From NCBI RefSeq assembly GCF_001442615.1, contig NZ_LMXN01000001.1:1-64000 (forward strand): 64,000 bases of DNA, read 5' to 3'. Source of the stretch: Algoriphagus resistens (GTDB lineage Bacteria > Bacteroidota > Bacteroidia > Cytophagales > Cyclobacteriaceae). Made by a program: the position numbers and the translations under genes. Within the stretch, counting starts at the first letter, position 1. Every line of letters begins with the position of its first letter. The notes below the pieces were generated by a model, which did no database searches, was not told where the DNA came from, and saw only the letters and a list, made by a program, of their open reading frames with translations. Of the stretch, positions 56,184-64,000 are shown piece after piece.

Positions 56184-57185
56184 TCAGACTTTCTGCTTCA
56201 CTAATTGATCCATTACCCAGTTGGTTCTGGCTCCACTGATTCCTGTGCTTTTGCAAGTTTCGCTCCCAAGTAGATCGCCGACTATGGTTTTGATCAATGG
56301 CTCTTGAATATGCTTAGGAAGGGTGAAATTGAAATTTTCAATTCCCTTTTCATCAGTAATAAGGGTGAATTCTCCTTTACCAAAGGTCTCAAATTGGATT
56401 GTCCCTTTACTTCCAAAGATCGTTGTTTCATCTATTTCAGCATTTGCAGAGGAGCTGAAGCACCAATTCCCTGTACCCAGAACCCCGCTTTCGAAGACGA
56501 AACTTCCAGCCACGATATCTTCAGCTTCGTAAGCTCCAGCCTGATTGGCAGCAAATCCTTGTGCGTGGGAGATTCTACCAAAGAAAAAATCCATCAGGTC
56601 TAACTGATGAGATGCCAGGTCAAAGAAATACCCACCTCCGGCTAACTTTGGATCCACCCGCCAATTGGTTTCTACTTTGGTGATTAAAGAGGCATCAAGT
56701 TTTTGCTTTAGGTTGATGTGTACCGTTCGGATTTCACCTAATGCGCCTGAGTCTATTAATTCCTTGATCTTAAGAAAATGCGGAAGTTCTCTGCGGTAAT
56801 ATGCGACATAAAGTGGAACACCGGCTTTCTCACAGACTTCAATCATTTCAAGACATTCTGCATGGGTTCGAGCCATAGGCTTTTCTACATATACCGGCTT
56901 GCCAGCTGCGGCTGCAAGCTTTGCCAGTTCCAGATGCGCATTTGGGGGAGTGGCAATATAAATAGCATTCGTCTCGACATCATTGATCAGCTCATTTGCG
57001 GAAGTATACCATTTTTCTATGCCATGACGCTGTGCGTAATCCTTCACTTTAACTTCCGAGCGGCGCATCACCGCTACGATTTTACTGTTGGGAGCGAGGT
57101 TCATGGCGGGTGCGGATTTGACTTCGCATACATTCCCCACGCCCAGAATTCCCCATCTTACTTCAGTTTCTTGGATTTTGCTCAT
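56184..57185 (-). CDS. Cytosolic Gfo/Idh/MocA-family oxidoreductase (2)
   Basis: 333 aa, no export signal. NAD(P) domain starts VRWGILGVGNVCEVKSAPAM; catalytic Lys in YVEKPMARTHAECL; C-terminal half has the substrate block NWRVDPKLAGGGYFFDLASH followed by QLDLMDFFFG. It likely oxidises or reduces a sugar derivative inside the cell, complementing the two Tat-exported family members at 42997 and 58378. 61 bases from the haem-binding protein gene on the same strand. Confidence 0.92.
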   Translation of the reverse strand: MSKIQETEVRWGILGVGNVCEVKSAPAMNLAPNSKIVAVMRRSEVKVKDYAQRHGIEKWYTSANELINDVETNAIYIATPPNAHLELAKLAAAAGKPVYVEKPMARTHAECLEMIEVCEKAGVPLYVAYYRRELPHFLKIKELIDSGALGEIRTVHINLKQKLDASLITKVETNWRVDPKLAGGGYFFDLASHQLDLMDFFFGRISHAQGFAANQAGAYEAEDIVAGSFVFESGVLGTGNWCFSSSANAEIDETTIFGSKGTIQFETFGKGEFTLITDEKGIENFNFTLPKHIQEPLIKTIVGDLLGSETCKSTGISGARTNWVMDQLVKQKV

Positions 57186-57245
57186 AAGTTAAAAATAGGG
57201 GATAAGTCTCAATCGAGATTACTTTATCCCCCATTTAAGTTTTTT

Positions 57246-57755
57246 TTATTGTACAGCAGGTGGACTTCTCCTCTTCATGACCAAACTATCAGCAGGGTAA
57301 GTGGCCTTGAGATGCGCCATCTGAGCATTTGCCCAGTCAATAATTACTTGTCTGTCCGTGTCTGAAAGATTTGCCTCAGGATGCAATCCCAAATAAGTGT
57401 AAGATTCTAAAGGCATCTCTTTGCTTTCCACCAACTCAGCGATTTCTTCCATTTTATGGTTTTGCCATGCCAAAGGGCGATTAGTAAATTCATCAAAATT
57501 TAAATCCCTTTTCCCATCCTGAATATGGCTATTTAGCCAATAGCCAATCGGCTCCACACTTGCATACCAAGGATATTCAGAGGTATTAGAGTGACAATTA
57601 TAGCAGGCGTTGATCAAAAGATTATTGACATTCTCTGGAAGATCATAGCTTCCGGAGATGGGATGCCCGGCAGGTTTACCCTCATTTTTCTCATAAGGAA
57701 TAAACTGAATTGCAACTAGAACGACCAAAATAACTAGTCCGGTTTTTCTCAGCAT
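57246..57755 (-). CDS. Haem-binding domain protein (membrane-anchored, c-type)
   Basis: 169 aa. N-terminal membrane anchor (GLVILVVLVAIQF), CYNCH haem site at residues 51-55 followed by NTSEYPWYASVEPIGYWL, the pattern of the Haem_bd (DUF) family in Bacteroidota. A conserved AWQNHKMEEIAELVESKEMP and LHPEANLSDTDRQVI complete it. It probably carries electrons in the periplasm, and its place between sugar oxidoreductases suggests it serves them. Confidence 0.88.
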   Translation of the reverse strand: MLRKTGLVILVVLVAIQFIPYEKNEGKPAGHPISGSYDLPENVNNLLINACYNCHSNTSEYPWYASVEPIGYWLNSHIQDGKRDLNFDEFTNRPLAWQNHKMEEIAELVESKEMPLESYTYLGLHPEANLSDTDRQVIIDWANAQMAHLKATYPADSLVMKRRSPPAVQ

Positions 57756-57853
57756 AGCTTATGAATTTTCAGGTTAAAATCAGAGAATTTGGCTTGGTTA
57801 AAATGTCATTCAAGCCATTCAAAGGTACTAATTTGGAAACGCTGGGTTAAGTA

Positions 57854-58087
57854 TTATTTTTTGTGCCAGGATTTACCTTTGTTCTTGGAGTAGAAACTTC
57901 CTTTTGGTCCTTCTCCCAGCAATTCTTTACCGCCATCTGCCAAGTCTGTGAATTCTCCCGGGCTCGCTGGATTACCCATATATCGCTGATTCCAAGTTTC
58001 GCCCTCGTCGATAGAAAATTCAATTTTGAGCGTGTTGGTAGGGCAGATACGAATTAGTTCTTTTCCCTTTTTAATCATTTGTGCCAT
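57854..58087 (-). CDS. Asp-box miniprotein
   Basis: 77 aa, no signal peptide seen. Two BNR/Asp-box-like motifs: SIDEGETWNQRY (residues about 25-36) and YSKNKGKSWHKK at the end, with GEFTDLADGGKELLGEGPKG between. Asp boxes normally occur as blade turns of sialidase-type propellers; a two-motif miniprotein of this size cannot form one alone. Function unknown. It sits between the haem-binding protein gene and a Tat-exported oxidoreductase gene. Confidence 0.65.
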   Translation of the reverse strand: MAQMIKKGKELIRICPTNTLKIEFSIDEGETWNQRYMGNPASPGEFTDLADGGKELLGEGPKGSFYSKNKGKSWHKK

Positions 58088-58319
58088 TTATAAATTATTT
58101 AATTCTTGCCAATCTAAGGATGCTTGTCGTTTAAAAAAAAACTATGCAAAGTATTTATGGATAAAACCCTATTTAATATTACTTTCTTCTAAGTTTTCTT
58201 GATTTTGATATTCGTCTTCATCCATAATTGTCCTAGCTCCACTTCAACTAGTAAGTAGGGGAGGTTTTGGAGTTGGACGATCCTTCTATCGGCTGGTTTA
58301 TACTTCTGTATTATAATGT

Positions 58320-58354
58320 CGAAACCCGATCAAAATCAATTTGAACGGGTTTCG
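58320..58354 (-). terminator. Hairpin downstream of the third Gfo/Idh/MocA gene
   Basis: Near-perfect stem: CGAAACCCG pairs with CGGGTTTCG and the inner TCAAA with TTTGA. No long T-run follows on the minus strand, so termination strength is unclear. Confidence 0.55.
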
Positions 58355-58377
58355 AATGATTTATATAAGGGGATGAG

Positions 58378-59838
58378 TTACATCTCCCATCCGTCTCTAT
58401 ACGTTCTTCCTACAAATTGGTTGGCCTCTTCGAAATTTGTGATCAGAAGCTTGTCTCCGTCCCAAAGTAATTTCTTGCGGCCGTAGAATTCTGGCTGTCC
58501 TTTACTGTTTTCCCGACGTAGCATATAACTGCGAATGGCTAGATTACCCATCAGAACAGTTTCAGTCATCGGTCCGGCATAATCAAAAGAGGAAGTCAGT
58601 CCTTTGTGCTCTTCACTTCCAAATCCAGCTTTACACGCATCTACCCATTTTCTTTGATGTCCGTATTCAGGCTCAATGTTTTCTTCTGTTTCAGGGCCGA
58701 ATTCCTGCGTGCCATCGTTAAGATATAGCTTCGGCATCAATGGCGAACTATCATTGATGTTGGTAGAAATTATACCCTTTTCACCGATGATCAAAACGCC
58801 ATTTGCCCCACCACCGATTTCTTTATCTGCGGGAATGATGTCCGGGTGTGCCGGCTTGATTCCGCCATCCATCCATGTCATAGTGATAGGAGACCTGCTT
58901 TTAGTGGTTTCTGCAAAATTCAATGAAATGAATGAAGAAGCGGGGCATCCTTCCGGATGGTAATCAGGAGTCCACATTCCACTGTATACCGAGCCCACAC
59001 TGCATTCTGCATCCGTAGGATAATGTAAACCTAAAGTTCTAAAAGGTATATCGATCAAGTGACATCCCACATCACCGAGAGCACCTGTGCCGTAGTTCCA
59101 CCAGCCTCTCCAGCTGAACGGATGAAGTTCCGGTGTGTAAGGGATTTCTGGTGCTGGGCCTAACCATAAATCCCAGTTTAACGCATCGGGCTTTGCACTT
59201 GGCTGAGGTTTTGGAAAAGCACCACCCTGAGGCCATACAGGTCTGTTTGTCCAAACTTCAACTTTGGATATTTTTCCGATTTTGTCATCATCTACCCATT
59301 TCTGGACCATTTTCAGGAGGTCATTTGAGCCTCCTTGGTTTCCCATTTGGGTTACCACCTTTTGGCTTCTGGCCATCTCAGTAAGCATTCTTGCCTCTTT
59401 GATGTTGTGAGTCATTGGTTTCTGTACATAGACATGCTTGCCACGCTCCATTGCATATTTGGCTGCTGGTCCATGTACATGATCCGGCGTGGAGATAGTT
59501 ACAGCATCGATATCCTTTTCTTTGTCTAGCATTTCGCGGAAATCCGCATATCTCTTAGCATCTGGGAATCTTTCTACTGATGCTTTGGCAGATCCCGAAA
59601 AATCAACATCACATAATGCCGCCACACGCTCACGTCCATTCACTGACGCATTTCTGATATCGCTGGCACCCTTGCCACCAGCTCCGATAGCTGCTAAATT
59701 TAATTGATCACTTGGAGCAATAAATCCTACACCGCCAAGAACATGACGGGGAACAATCATAAAAGACGAGGCAATTGCTGCATTTTTGATAAAATCCCTC
59801 CGGGTTTGTCCCGCGGAATTTTTCTTGGAGTTGTGCAT
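58378..59838 (-). CDS. Tat-exported Gfo/Idh/MocA-family oxidoreductase (3)
   Basis: 486 aa. Tat signal QTRRDFIKNAAIASSFMIV. NAD(P) domain with LAAIGAGGKGASDI, CDVDFSGSAKAS, family Lys in YVQKPMTHNIKE, then QMGNQGGSNDLLKMVQKWVD, and the C-terminal domain with LGDVGCHLIDIPFR. It belongs to the longer Tat-exported subgroup, some of whose members work with 3-keto-glycosides. Other copies are at 42997 and 56184. The promoter should lie in 59839-59930. Confidence 0.92.
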   Translation of the reverse strand: MHNSKKNSAGQTRRDFIKNAAIASSFMIVPRHVLGGVGFIAPSDQLNLAAIGAGGKGASDIRNASVNGRERVAALCDVDFSGSAKASVERFPDAKRYADFREMLDKEKDIDAVTISTPDHVHGPAAKYAMERGKHVYVQKPMTHNIKEARMLTEMARSQKVVTQMGNQGGSNDLLKMVQKWVDDDKIGKISKVEVWTNRPVWPQGGAFPKPQPSAKPDALNWDLWLGPAPEIPYTPELHPFSWRGWWNYGTGALGDVGCHLIDIPFRTLGLHYPTDAECSVGSVYSGMWTPDYHPEGCPASSFISLNFAETTKSRSPITMTWMDGGIKPAHPDIIPADKEIGGGANGVLIIGEKGIISTNINDSSPLMPKLYLNDGTQEFGPETEENIEPEYGHQRKWVDACKAGFGSEEHKGLTSSFDYAGPMTETVLMGNLAIRSYMLRRENSKGQPEFYGRKKLLWDGDKLLITNFEEANQFVGRTYRDGWEM

Positions 59839-60192
59839 GAGGCTATTAGTTTAAAGTCAAATTGAGTAGTCTAAAATAGAGAAATATTTTTTTGAATGAA
59901 TCCTGTTTGTTTTTAATTACTACTATGGGATGATCAGTGGTAAGGTCAATAATTGGCTGAAATTCCATTTTCGGTCAAGTTAGGGTTCTGTTTCAGCGGT
60001 TACATTACATAAATGTTGTTATATTGAAAAAACTGGGTTTAATTTCTTGTGCAATCGATAGCATTTTGTAAGATATTCCATTTTTAGGTTGATATTAAAT
60101 TTTATGAATTTTCTATTAGACAGTACAAAATATCAAGAAATAGTAAGAAATCAGGATAATGCAGGTAGCCTTTGCAATAAATTCCTTGTTTC
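59839..60192. other. Divergent spacer before the transhydrogenase operon
   Basis: About 350 AT-rich bases, no ORF. Holds the promoter of the oxidoreductase gene on the minus strand (not identified) and leads into the pnt promoter. Confidence 0.4.
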
Positions 60193-60221
60193 TTTGAATA
60201 TATTGAAACGTAATAGCTTTG
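60193..60221 (+). promoter_or_regulatory. Candidate pnt operon promoter
   Basis: TAGCTTTG (60214-60221) is an exact TAnnTTTG match; a TTTG at 60193-60196 lies 17 bases upstream, slightly short. The leader would be about 18 bases. Confidence 0.5.
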
Positions 60222-60246
60222 AAAGAACCAATTCAATCAGCCTAAA

Positions 60247-61371
60247 ATGAAAATAGGAGTTTTAAAAGAGACCAAGGAAGGTGAACATAGGGTTGCCCTC
60301 AGTCCTGATGTCATCAAACAATTAATCAAAAAAGAATTTTCTGTGACAGTAGAACAAGATGCTGGCATGGGATCCAATTTTTCGAATGAAGATTACATGG
60401 CAGCAGGGGCTGCAGTAGGAAATACGCAAGAAGTTTTTTCTGCAGAAATCTTATTGAAAGTCAATCTTTTTACCAAAGAGGAAGTTGTCCAAATGAAAAA
60501 CGGCAGCGCCTGTATCTCTATTATGTATGCTTATAATCATCCGGAAATACTGGATGAAATGAATAAAAAATCTATAATGTCCTTTTCAATGGACGCTGTA
60601 CCCCGGATTTCCCGGGCACAAAAGATGGATTGCTTAAGTTCACAGGCAAATCTTGCCGGTTATAAATCGGTGATTTTGGGAGCAAATTATCTGGAGAAGA
60701 TTTTTCCTTTGATGATGACAGCTTCAGGTACGATTACCCCTGCAAAGGTCTTGATTTTCGGTGCTGGAGTGGCTGGACTTCAGGCTATAGCTACGGCCAA
60801 GAGACTTGGAGCTGTGGTGGAAGTCAGTGACGTACGTCCCGAAACCAAGGAGCAGGTAGAATCATTAGGAGGGAGATTTTTGACCGTGGAAGGAGCCGGT
60901 GATGTGAAAGTAGAAGGAGGATACGCTGCAGAGGTGTCTGCTGAGTTTTTGCAAAAGCAAAAAGAACTTATCCAAACGAAAATCAAAGATTCCGATCTGG
61001 TGATCACCACAGCATTGGTAATGGGTAAAAAATCACCGATCCTGGTGACAGAAGATATGGTCAGGAGCATGAAGAAGGGCGCGGTGATCGTAGATATGGC
61101 AGTGGAATCCGGCGGAAACTGCGAACTATCTGAAAAGGATCAAACCGTACGCAAACATGGAGTGACCATCATTGGTGAGTCAAATCTACCATCACTCATG
61201 TCCACCAATGCAAGTCAGCTTTATGCCACAAATATCAGCACGCTGTTGCTGCATTTAGCTACAAAAGATGGATTCAACCTTGACCGGGAAGAAGAAATAA
61301 CCAAAGGTGTTTTGATCACATACGAAGGTCAAGTAGTGCATGAATTCACCAATAAAATTTTAAATAAATAA
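60247..61371 (+). CDS. pntAA: NAD(P) transhydrogenase subunit alpha, part 1 (domain I)
   Basis: 374 aa, NAD(H)-binding domain I of the proton-translocating transhydrogenase (NADH + NADP+ to NAD+ + NADPH). VLKETKEGEHRVALSPDVIK at the start, the RQD-like loop replaced by family residues, GAGVAGLQAIATAKRLGA Rossmann motif, VEVSDVRPETKEQVESLGG, and VIVDMAVESGGNCELS. It works on the inner face of the membrane with PntAB and PntB. 18 bases precede pntAB. Confidence 0.96.
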   Translation: MKIGVLKETKEGEHRVALSPDVIKQLIKKEFSVTVEQDAGMGSNFSNEDYMAAGAAVGNTQEVFSAEILLKVNLFTKEEVVQMKNGSACISIMYAYNHPEILDEMNKKSIMSFSMDAVPRISRAQKMDCLSSQANLAGYKSVILGANYLEKIFPLMMTASGTITPAKVLIFGAGVAGLQAIATAKRLGAVVEVSDVRPETKEQVESLGGRFLTVEGAGDVKVEGGYAAEVSAEFLQKQKELIQTKIKDSDLVITTALVMGKKSPILVTEDMVRSMKKGAVIVDMAVESGGNCELSEKDQTVRKHGVTIIGESNLPSLMSTNASQLYATNISTLLLHLATKDGFNLDREEEITKGVLITYEGQVVHEFTNKILNK

Positions 61372-61389
61372 GTATTAACCTTATCAATT

Positions 61390-61677
61390 ATGAGCTCAGA
61401 AGCATTGATTATTCTGATTTATATACTTGTTCTGGCAAGTTTTCTGGGGTTTGAGCTAATTGCAAAAGTTCCACCCACCCTACATACACCCTTGATGTCA
61501 GGTTCCAACGCAATCTCCGGAATTACCATTGTAGGGGCCCTTTTAGCCTGCAATGAAATGGGCTATACCACCCTGAGTAAATGGCTGGGAATGGCAGCCT
61601 TGGTGCTGGCCACAATCAACGTAGTCGGCGGCTACACTGTCACAGATCGTATGCTTAAAATGTTCAAGAAAAAATGA
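61390..61677 (+). CDS. pntAB: NAD(P) transhydrogenase subunit alpha, part 2 (membrane)
   Basis: 95 aa with three membrane helices: SEALIILIYILVLASFLGFE, ISGITIVGALLAC, and MAALVLATINVVGGYTVTDR-like last helix. It is the membrane part of domain II. Its stop overlaps the pntB start by four bases. Confidence 0.94.
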   Translation: MSSEALIILIYILVLASFLGFELIAKVPPTLHTPLMSGSNAISGITIVGALLACNEMGYTTLSKWLGMAALVLATINVVGGYTVTDRMLKMFKKK

Positions 61678-63059
61678 GTTTAGCAATAGAATTAGCCTAT
61701 TTGATCGCCTCCGTTTTGTTTGTGCTGGGGATCAAAATGTTGAATAAAACACAGTCCGCCAGAAAAGGAAATCGCATTTCAGCTTTGGGGATGTTTATAG
61801 CCATATTGGCTACGATGGTTCAGATAGATGCCATTTCACTGGTAGAGATTTTTGCATGTATTGTTCTGGGATCTGCTATTGGTCTTTATTATGCCAATAA
61901 AGTTGAAATGACCAAGATGCCAGAAATGGTTGCGATTTTTAACGGGTTCGGGGGTCTGGCTTCGTTTTCGGTTGCCCTTTCAGACTATTTCCTACGTACG
62001 AAAATCAATATGGAATCCATAGAATTGGTGACGGTGATCAGCATCATTGTATCGGTATTTATTGGAGGGCTGACCTTTACCGGATCATTGGTGGCGTACT
62101 TGAAACTAAATGGGAATATTTCCGGCTCGCCGATTACCTTCAAAGGTCAGCACCCGATAAACCTAGTTTTGTTTTTAGGATTTTTGGCCGCAGCTGTATT
62201 TACTATTGTTGACCAAACTGACCCAATACTGATTATCATCCTGATCGTAATTGCCTTGGTTTTAGGGGTTTTGACGGTGATTCCAATCGGCGGAGCAGAT
62301 ATGCCGGTGGTCATTTCTTTGCTGAATTCTTATTCGGGAATGGCAGCTTGTGCTACTGGTTTTATCCTAAATAATAATGTACTTATAGTAGCTGGTTCGT
62401 TGGTTGGGGCATCGGGAATTATCCTGACACAGATCATGTGCAAAGCCATGAATCGCTCCCTGATTAATGTGCTTCTTGGAGGCTTTGGACAGACAGTAAA
62501 TGAGGCACAAGGAGATGGCCCGTCCATCACAGTCAAAGAAATAGGAGTGGAGGAGACTGCCATGTTGTTTGATGGCGTTTCTTCTGTAATTGTAGTTCCA
62601 GGTTACGGAATGGCAGTGGCTCAGGCACAGCATGTGATCCGAGAACTCATGGAGCAATGTGAAAAGAGGAAAATTGATTTCAAGTTTGCCATTCATCCAG
62701 TAGCAGGAAGAATGCCCGGACATATGAATGTGTTGCTGGCGGAAGCAAATATTTCCTATGACAAACTGATAGAAATGGAATCCATCAATGATGAATTTCC
62801 GAACACAGATTTGGTGCTTATAGTCGGTGCAAATGATGTGGTAAATCCTGCAGCCAGAAATAATCCCCAAAGTCCAATTTATGGAATGCCGATATTGAAT
62901 GCTGATAAAGCCAGAACGGTAATCGTATGTAAACGAAGTATGGGTAAAGGTTATGCAGGAGTAGAAAATGAGCTATTTGGCTACCCCAATTGCCTCATGC
63001 TCTTCGGGGACGCCAAGCAGACTATTACAAAAGTAGTCAGTGAAATGAAGGAGATGTAA
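61674..63059 (+). CDS. pntB: NAD(P) transhydrogenase subunit beta
   Basis: 461 aa. N-terminal membrane helices (about eight, residues 1-270) with ANKVEMTKMPEMVAIFNGFG at the family position, then the NADP(H)-binding domain III: VIVVPGYGMAVAQAQH, FAIHPVAGRMPGHMNVLLAE, NDVVNPAARNNPQSPIYGMP and VICKRSMGKGYAGVEN-like end. Together with PntAA and PntAB it makes NADPH at the expense of the proton gradient. Strong terminator after it. Confidence 0.97.
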   Translation: MSLAIELAYLIASVLFVLGIKMLNKTQSARKGNRISALGMFIAILATMVQIDAISLVEIFACIVLGSAIGLYYANKVEMTKMPEMVAIFNGFGGLASFSVALSDYFLRTKINMESIELVTVISIIVSVFIGGLTFTGSLVAYLKLNGNISGSPITFKGQHPINLVLFLGFLAAAVFTIVDQTDPILIIILIVIALVLGVLTVIPIGGADMPVVISLLNSYSGMAACATGFILNNNVLIVAGSLVGASGIILTQIMCKAMNRSLINVLLGGFGQTVNEAQGDGPSITVKEIGVEETAMLFDGVSSVIVVPGYGMAVAQAQHVIRELMEQCEKRKIDFKFAIHPVAGRMPGHMNVLLAEANISYDKLIEMESINDEFPNTDLVLIVGANDVVNPAARNNPQSPIYGMPILNADKARTVIVCKRSMGKGYAGVENELFGYPNCLMLFGDAKQTITKVVSEMKEM

Positions 63060-63088
63060 GTTCGTTGAAAGGCGTTGTATTTAATGAA

Positions 63089-63123
63089 AAAACGAGCGTT
63101 CTGAATTTCAGGACGCTCGTTTT
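63089..63123. terminator. Bidirectional terminator between pntB and the DapA-like gene
   Basis: Stem AAAACGAGCGT/ACGCTCGTTTT (63089-63099 with 63113-63123) with an inner CTGAA/TTCAG; T-runs on both strands. Confidence 0.9.
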
Positions 63124-63197
63124 GTTAAGATAAAATCCGGTTCAAGCTGAGCCTATTCCAAACTCTTCAGATCCAAGATGTAGGAATACTATAAAAA

Positions 63198-64000
63198 CTA
63201 GTTACCCGGTTCTTTTAAAACAGATTTGATTCTCGCTTCTACCACATCAAATTTTTTGCGAAGACTCTCCTTTTCTTCGATGGAATAAGCACAAAGAGGC
63301 AGGGCCAAAATGCCTTTGCAAAGCCCGGAAAATGCCATAGAAGCTTTCAATCCCTTTAAGTAATTTGATTTATATGTGCCATGGTTGTAGAGATTCTGAC
63401 TCAGAAACAAAACGGTCACTTGCAAGGCTTCTATCCGGTCGGAGTCCTTTGCCAGAATAGCTTCATAGAGCTTGACATATAGCTCAGGAAATAAATTGGC
63501 TCCTCCTGTCACCCCACCATGCCCTCCTTTATTCATCGTTTGAACTAAAATCTCCTCGGGTCCTACCAAAATCGTAAAATTTGGTTTTTCATCTAGCAGA
63601 TCTATCAATGACTCAAAATATTTTAAGTCCCCCGAACTGTCTTTGATGCCAATTATATTTGGATGGTCAGAAAGTATTTTGACTGAATTGATATCGATGC
63701 TAATCCCCGTATGGGATGGCATATTGTATAATAGCAAAGGCAGCTCAACCCGATCAGCTAGTTTTTGGTAGTAGTTTATTAATTCTTTCTGATCAATATT
63801 CATGTAGAATGGTGGTGCTGCAACAACTGCTCTTGCTCCTGAATCCTTTGCTTTCACAGCCAACTTTAAGCTTTCATTGAACGAACAAACTGTGATTCCT
63901 ACCAGCACAGGTACGCGACCATCTACTTTGGCGCAGGTCATTGAAATCAGTTCATTTTTTACTTCTGGACTAAGGCTGGAAAATTCACCGGTAGTGCCTA
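63198..64000 (-). CDS. DapA/NanA-family lyase (5' end outside the window)
   Basis: The frame is open through the right edge: above the first in-frame ATG (63941) it continues with GTTGEFSSLSPEV, a conserved DapA-family start block, so the true N-terminus lies past 64000. The visible part shows GARAVVAAPPFYM, LPLLLYNMPSHTG with the Tyr, and the Schiff-base Lys in IGIKDSSGDLKY, with GGHGGVTGGANLFPELYVK after it. The family contains dihydrodipicolinate synthase, N-acetylneuraminate lyase and sugar-acid aldolases; without the rest, its substrate is unknown. Transcribed toward the pnt operon, separated by a shared terminator. Confidence 0.88.
   Translation of the reverse strand, partial: GTTGEFSSLSPEVKNELISMTCAKVDGRVPVLVGITVCSFNESLKLAVKAKDSGARAVVAAPPFYMNIDQKELINYYQKLADRVELPLLLYNMPSHTGISIDINSVKILSDHPNIIGIKDSSGDLKYFESLIDLLDEKPNFTILVGPEEILVQTMNKGGHGGVTGGANLFPELYVKLYEAILAKDSDRIEALQVTVLFLSQNLYNHGTYKSNYLKGLKASMAFSGLCKGILALPLCAYSIEEKESLRKKFDVVEARIKSVLKEPGN

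Overview
The window comes from a member of the Bacteroidota, most likely Cytophagales in the Cyclobacteriaceae/Algoriphagus direction; the genus is a guess. The evidence is a type B T9SS (gliding-type) C-terminal sorting domain, a SusC/SusD pair, a split pntAA-pntAB-pntB set, a two-gene methylmalonyl-CoA mutase, DUF6600 and head-GIN proteins, an apparent lack of Shine-Dalgarno sequences, and several promoter candidates of the Bacteroidota type (TTTG, about 19-21 bases, TAnnTTTG). No rRNA, tRNA, CRISPR array or intact insertion sequence was seen.

Layout. 1-8820: the end of a secreted adhesin-like protein, rarA, a MarR/ferredoxin reductase/ferredoxin operon, small secreted proteins, a DUF4143 ATPase relic and a Dph6-like ATP pyrophosphatase. 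8826-15807 (minus): a lipid-kinase-like/DUF389 membrane fusion, an AGE-family sugar epimerase lipoprotein, and mutB-mutA. 16213-18134: dnaA and an orphan HI0074-type protein. 18420-24143: a SusD/SusC uptake pair and a truncated ORF. 24147-38856: a protein quality control region with two HtrA/Deg proteases, dxr-rseP, lon and hslU, plus an SDR, sixA, a cold shock gene and a large MscS channel. 38987-47130: a serine hydrolase, a DUF6600 protein, a Tat-exported Gfo/Idh/MocA oxidoreductase, a small repeat protein, a head-GIN lipoprotein and long gene-poor spacers with short repeats. 47274-59838 (all minus): a carbohydrate region with a GHL6-like hydrolase, a PQQ-type dehydrogenase/PKD/cytochrome c fusion, an alpha-galactosidase-like enzyme, an SDR, two Gfo/Idh/MocA enzymes, a haem-binding protein and an Asp-box miniprotein. 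60247-63059: the proton-translocating transhydrogenase operon. 63198-64000: a 5'-truncated DapA/NanA-family lyase.

How the genes may work together. SusCD imports glycans. The minus-strand sugar region could cut glycosides and oxidise the released sugars in the periplasm, with electrons leaving through c-type haem proteins; this is inference. MutAB feeds propionyl/succinyl-CoA exchange, and Pnt together with the ferredoxin pair balances NADPH. RseP, Deg, Lon and HslU form an envelope and cytosol proteolysis neighbourhood. The most unusual sequence signals are the layered control elements in front of lon, a perfect 19-bp inverted repeat inside a short-chain dehydrogenase gene, a lipid-kinase-like domain without its GGDGT loop fused to DUF389, and three degenerate copies of a roughly 50-bp element at 44.5-45.1 kb.
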